Source of the DNA: Delphinapterus leucas
Lineage: Eukaryota; Chordata; Mammalia; Artiodactyla; Monodontidae
Reading direction: 5' to 3'
NCBI RefSeq assembly: GCF_002288925.2
Contig: NW_022098001.1
Coordinates: 11,250,495 to 11,314,494, forward strand
Length of the DNA: 64,000 nt
Positions 60,602-64,000 of this stretch are shown piece by piece (the first letter of the stretch is position 1; the number at the start of each line of letters is the position of its first letter). Made by a program: the position numbers and the translations under genes. The notes under the pieces were generated by a model. It worked only from the letters and a program-made list of their open reading frames with translations, was not told the origin of the DNA and ran no database searches.

Positions 60602-61572
60602 AGGACTTCCCTGGTGGCTCAGTGGTTAAGAATCCGCCTGCCAGAACTATTTACAATAGCCAGGACATGGAAGCAACCTAAGTGTCCATCGACAGATGAA
60701 TGGATAAAGAAGATGTGGCACATATATACAATGGAATATTACTCAGCCATGAAAAGAAACGAAATTGAGTTATTTGTAGTGAGGTGGATGGACCTGGAGT
60801 CTGTCATACAGAGTGAAGTAAATCAGAAGGAGAAAAACAAATACCGTATGCTAACACATATATATGGAATCTAAAAAAAAAAAAAAAACCAAAGGTTCTG
60901 AAGAACCTAGGGGCAGGACAGGAATAAAGACGCAGGTGTAGAGAATGGACTTGAGGACACGGGGAGGGAGAAGGGGAAGCTGGGATGAAGTGAGAGAGTG
61001 GCATTGACATATATACACTACCAAATGTAAAATAGATAGCTAGTGGGAAGCAGCCGCATAGCACAGGGAGATCAGCTCAGTGCTTTGTGACCACCTAGAG
61101 GGGTGGGATAGGGAGGGTGGGCGGGAGACACAAGAGGGAGGGAATATGGGGATATATGTATACGTATAGTTGATTCAATTTGTTATACAGCAGAAACTAA
61201 CACAACAATGTAAAGCAATTATACTCCAACAAAGATGTTTAAAAAAAAAAGAATCTGCCTGCCAATGCAGGGCACATGGGTCCAAACCCTGGTCTGGGAA
61301 GATCACACATGTTGTGAAGCAACTAAGCCCGTGTGCCACAAATATTGAGCCTGCACTTTAGAGCCCGCAAGCCACAACTACTGAGCCTGTGTGCCACAAC
61401 TACTGAAGCCTGCGCACCTAGAGCCTGTGCTCCACAACAAGAGAAGCAACCACAATGAGAATCCCACGCACCGAAACGAAGAGTAGCCCCTGCTCGCTGC
61501 AACTAGAGAAATCCCGCGTGCAGCAATGAAGACCCAACACAGCCAAAAATTAATTAATTAATTAATTTTTAA
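60602..61572 (+). mobile_element. CHR-type SINE, long form, split by an L1 3' end
   Basis: The SINE head (GGACTTCCCTGGTGGCTCAG) stops after GGTTAAGAATCCGCCTGCC. A 606-bp L1 3' end with poly(A) fills 60643-61248, and the SINE resumes at AAGAATCTGCCTGCC. The 15-bp duplication (60628-60642 and 61249-61263) proves L1 entry into the SINE. The SINE tail is (AATT)n. Confidence 0.92.
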
Positions 61573-61859
61573 AAGAATCCAATGGTGGCAAGGGAGCATG
61601 GAAACAGAGTCCGATCATTAATAATGGGTGGCATTATGAACTGATAAAAATTCTTCTGGAAGGACATTTGACAGTATTCACTCTGGAAATGTGGCCCCAA
61701 GAAATAATTGAAAAAAAGGAGGAAATTAACTAAACAGAATAAGCTATTTATAGCAGCATTATTTACAGTGACCAAAAAATTAGGAAAATAAGATGAACGT
61801 TTAATAAGGATAAATGGTTTAGTAAGTTACGAGAAAATGTGCTGGCCTACTTCTCATTA

Positions 61860-62490
61860 ATCCTACAAATATTCACCGAGCACCTACTCTGGGCCTGGCC
61901 CTAATTTAGGTGCTAAGGATGGAACAGATAACAAAACAGACAAAAACTCCAGTCCTAGAGAAGCTTCCATTTGGATGGTGGTGGTAGATAAAAAAGAAAA
62001 CAAACAAGTAAAGAACACAGTCTCTTAGAAGGTGGAGAGTGTTCTGCAGAAAAATAAGATGGCACAAAGGAATAGAGACTGTGGCAGGGTGGGTGAGAGT
62101 GAGGGTATGATGTAATAGCAGTGGTCAGGAAGGCGGCAGTTGGGCAGAGTCTTGAATGAGGTATGGGCCCTGTGGATATCTGCGAGGGAGCGTCCCGGGC
62201 AAAGGGAACAACAGCAGGTGCAAAGGCCCAGAGGTGGGAATATGCCTGGTGAGCTGGAGAATCAGCAAAGAGGCCAGAGTGGCTGGAGCAGAGAGGGGTG
62301 AGAGGTGAGAACAAGTGCAGATCAGGAGGGACTGTAGGGCCACTGCCAGGACTTTGGCTTTTACTCTGAGTGATTAGGGAGTCTCTGGAGGGTTCTGAAC
62401 AAAGGAATCAAGAATAGACCATAGCAGGCAAATGTGACAGTAGAAAACCAGCTAGGAAGCTAGTACAATAATCCCAGTGAGGAACTGGAG
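61860..62490 (-). repeat. L2 fragment
   Basis: Antisense L2: ATTCACCGAGCACCTACTCT, CAGTCCTAGAGAAGCTTCC, GAGCGTCCCGGGCAAAGGG, AACAGCAGGTGCAAAGGCCC, GACTTTGGCTTTTACTCTG. Confidence 0.75.
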
Positions 62491-62564
62491 GGGCGGGGGG
62501 AGGTAAACCAGAACAGTGCAGGAAGGAGGTGGGGCGGAGAGAGAGGGGTGGTCCTCTGGGTTGA

Positions 62565-62945
62565 GGTGTGTCCCCCTATAAATATACCTGTGAATGTGAA
62601 CTTATTTGGAAATAGGGTCTTTGCAAATACAATCAAGGTAAGATGAGGTCATTCGTCTGGGGCCTAATCGATTATGACTGGTGTCCTTATAGGAAGAGAA
62701 GAATGCCACGTGAAGACAGATGGGAGTGATGCAGCTGTAAGCTAAGGAGTGCCGGGGACCAACACCCACCGTCAGAAGCAAGGAAGGGTTCTCCCCTACA
62801 AGGTTCAGAGGGGGCATGGTCCTGCCAGCACCTTGATGTCAGACTTCCAGCCCCCAGAGCTAGGAGGCAATACATTTCTGTTGTTTTCAGTCACCTGGTT
62901 TGTGATTCTTTGTTGTGGCAGCCCTAGAGAACTGTCAATAACACA
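62565..62945 (+). mobile_element. MaLR-type solitary LTR (MLT1 group)
   Basis: CTTATTTGGAAATAGGGTCT, CAAGGTAAGATGAGGTCATT, ACTGGTGTCCTTATAGGAAG, TTGATGTCAGACTTCCAGCC, TACATTTCTGTTGTTTTCAG: the order of an MLT1-like LTR. No internal part remains. Confidence 0.75.
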
Positions 62946-63760
62946 CCAGGTTGAAAGTGGGGTCAGTAAGATTCCTGTCAGATTAGAGGTGAGGTGAGGG
63001 AAAAAGGGAGGGATTAAGGCGGACTCAGGGATGGGGAAGGTGCAGGTTTTGCAGGGAACGCTCAGGAGTTCCATTTGGGGCAGTAGGTAGTTATTAACAT
63101 TATAATTCTAACATAACTATAAATAGGAAGACAATTACGATTTGGTGAAAGAAGTAGATCTGAAAGTTGTATATTTACAGTGATTATATCCAGGTAAAAT
63201 AGGGCTGTAAGGCAGAACCTGAAAATTAGAAATAAAAATGCTTGCTGTGTAGGCAAGGTCGTAGGATTAAGGATGATATTTTTTTTTCCTTAAAAAATGT
63301 TTCCCTCTATATGATTTAGGATATCTGAATATCAAAACTTTGTAAATAATAAGGAAATGGAACCTGCAAATCAGTACACATGCACAATTTAAAAAAGCAA
63401 AGCCACGCATTGAGAAGACATTACATACTTAACACAGTAATCAAAAGATGCGAGGGGAAAAGCTAAAGATTTTTAAAGGGTAATGACATGTGTTGTTTAT
63501 TCTTTAGCTCCCAGGCTTCATTAAGTTTCTGTTAAGTTATTGATTTTTTGTAACTTCACTCCCTAAAGAGTTCTAATAGCGCCTCATATTTGTGATTTTA
63601 ATACGCAAGCAATTTTGGTGGGAACAGTGCATTCATACAGTCTTAGGATCTGAATATCATGGACATTAGCCAGTTCCTGGAGTTGAGTCAAAATATAAAT
63701 TTTGAGCTAGCACCAGATCCTTCTAAAAGTTAATGTCTCATCTTTCAAGAACCAATGTAT
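62946..63760. other. Intron upstream of EGF3, unassigned
   Basis: AT-rich unique sequence; no gene or named repeat seen. Confidence 0.4.
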
Positions 63761-63770
63761 CAGGACTTCC

Positions 63771-63969
63771 TTGGTGGTCCAGTGGTTAAGAGTCCACGCT
63801 CCCAGTGCAGGTGGCCTGGGTTCGATCCCTGGCCGGGGAGCGAGATCCCACATGCTGCAACTAAGAACCCACATGCCGCAACTAAAAGATCCCACATGGG
63901 GCAACGAAGATCCCACATGCTGCAACTCAGACACGGCGCAGCCAAATAAATAAATATTAAAAAAAAAAA
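63771..63969 (+). mobile_element. CHR-type SINE
   Basis: Starts CAGGACTTCCTTGGTGGTCC, with a GCAACTAAGAACCCACATGC body and a (AAAT)n/poly(A) tail at the right edge of the window. Target duplication not clear. Confidence 0.88.
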
Positions 63970-64000
63970 CGAATTACTGTATCATTAAACAAATAACTGG

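Overview
The window is mammalian nuclear DNA, most likely from a cetacean and probably a toothed whale. It is dense with the tRNA-derived CHR-type SINEs of cetartiodactyls, including many copies of the short form abundant in whales. It also holds young L1 3' ends, old L2 and MIR fragments, and exons with GT-AG splice sites. There is no bacterial, plasmid or viral gene organisation.

One real protein-coding gene is visible: the 3' two thirds of MATN2 (matrilin-2) on the minus strand. Fourteen coding exons can be placed to the base. They are eight EGF-like exons (EGF3 at 60.3 kb, EGF4 at 41.0 kb, EGF5 at 33.6 kb, EGF6 and EGF7 at 30.1-30.6 kb, EGF8 at 18.4 kb, EGF9 at 17.1 kb, EGF10 at 14.7 kb), two exons for the second von Willebrand factor A domain (10.3-10.7 and 7.5-7.6 kb), two exons for the matrilin-2-specific linker (6.3 and 5.9 kb), and two for the C-terminal coiled coil (5.4 and 3.6 kb). 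The frame is open throughout, with 636 whole codons plus the stop. Every junction is phase 1. The coiled-coil exons are split by an intron with U12-type AT-AC ends. The start codon, first vWA domain and EGF1-2 lie beyond 64,000.

Left of the gene (1-3 kb) are the 5' end of an L1 element, a CHR SINE, a 5'-truncated RPL10 retropseudogene on the MATN2 strand, and an old L1 scrap. The introns hold only repeats and unassigned sequence. The largest (41.1-60.3 kb) is a pile of L1 insertions nested within each other and interrupted by SINEs. The 35.7-37.6 kb region is a clean L1-in-L1 nest, and 33.8-34.2 kb is a hAT-type DNA transposon fossil.

I found no new gene system. The observations most worth checking are the AT-AC intron, an L1 inserted about 32 bp from the weak EGF6 splice acceptor, two L1 insertions at the same target inside two different SINEs, domain-specific residue losses in EGF7 and EGF8, a GC-rich block over EGF5-7, and a CTCF-like motif beside the vWA2 exon.
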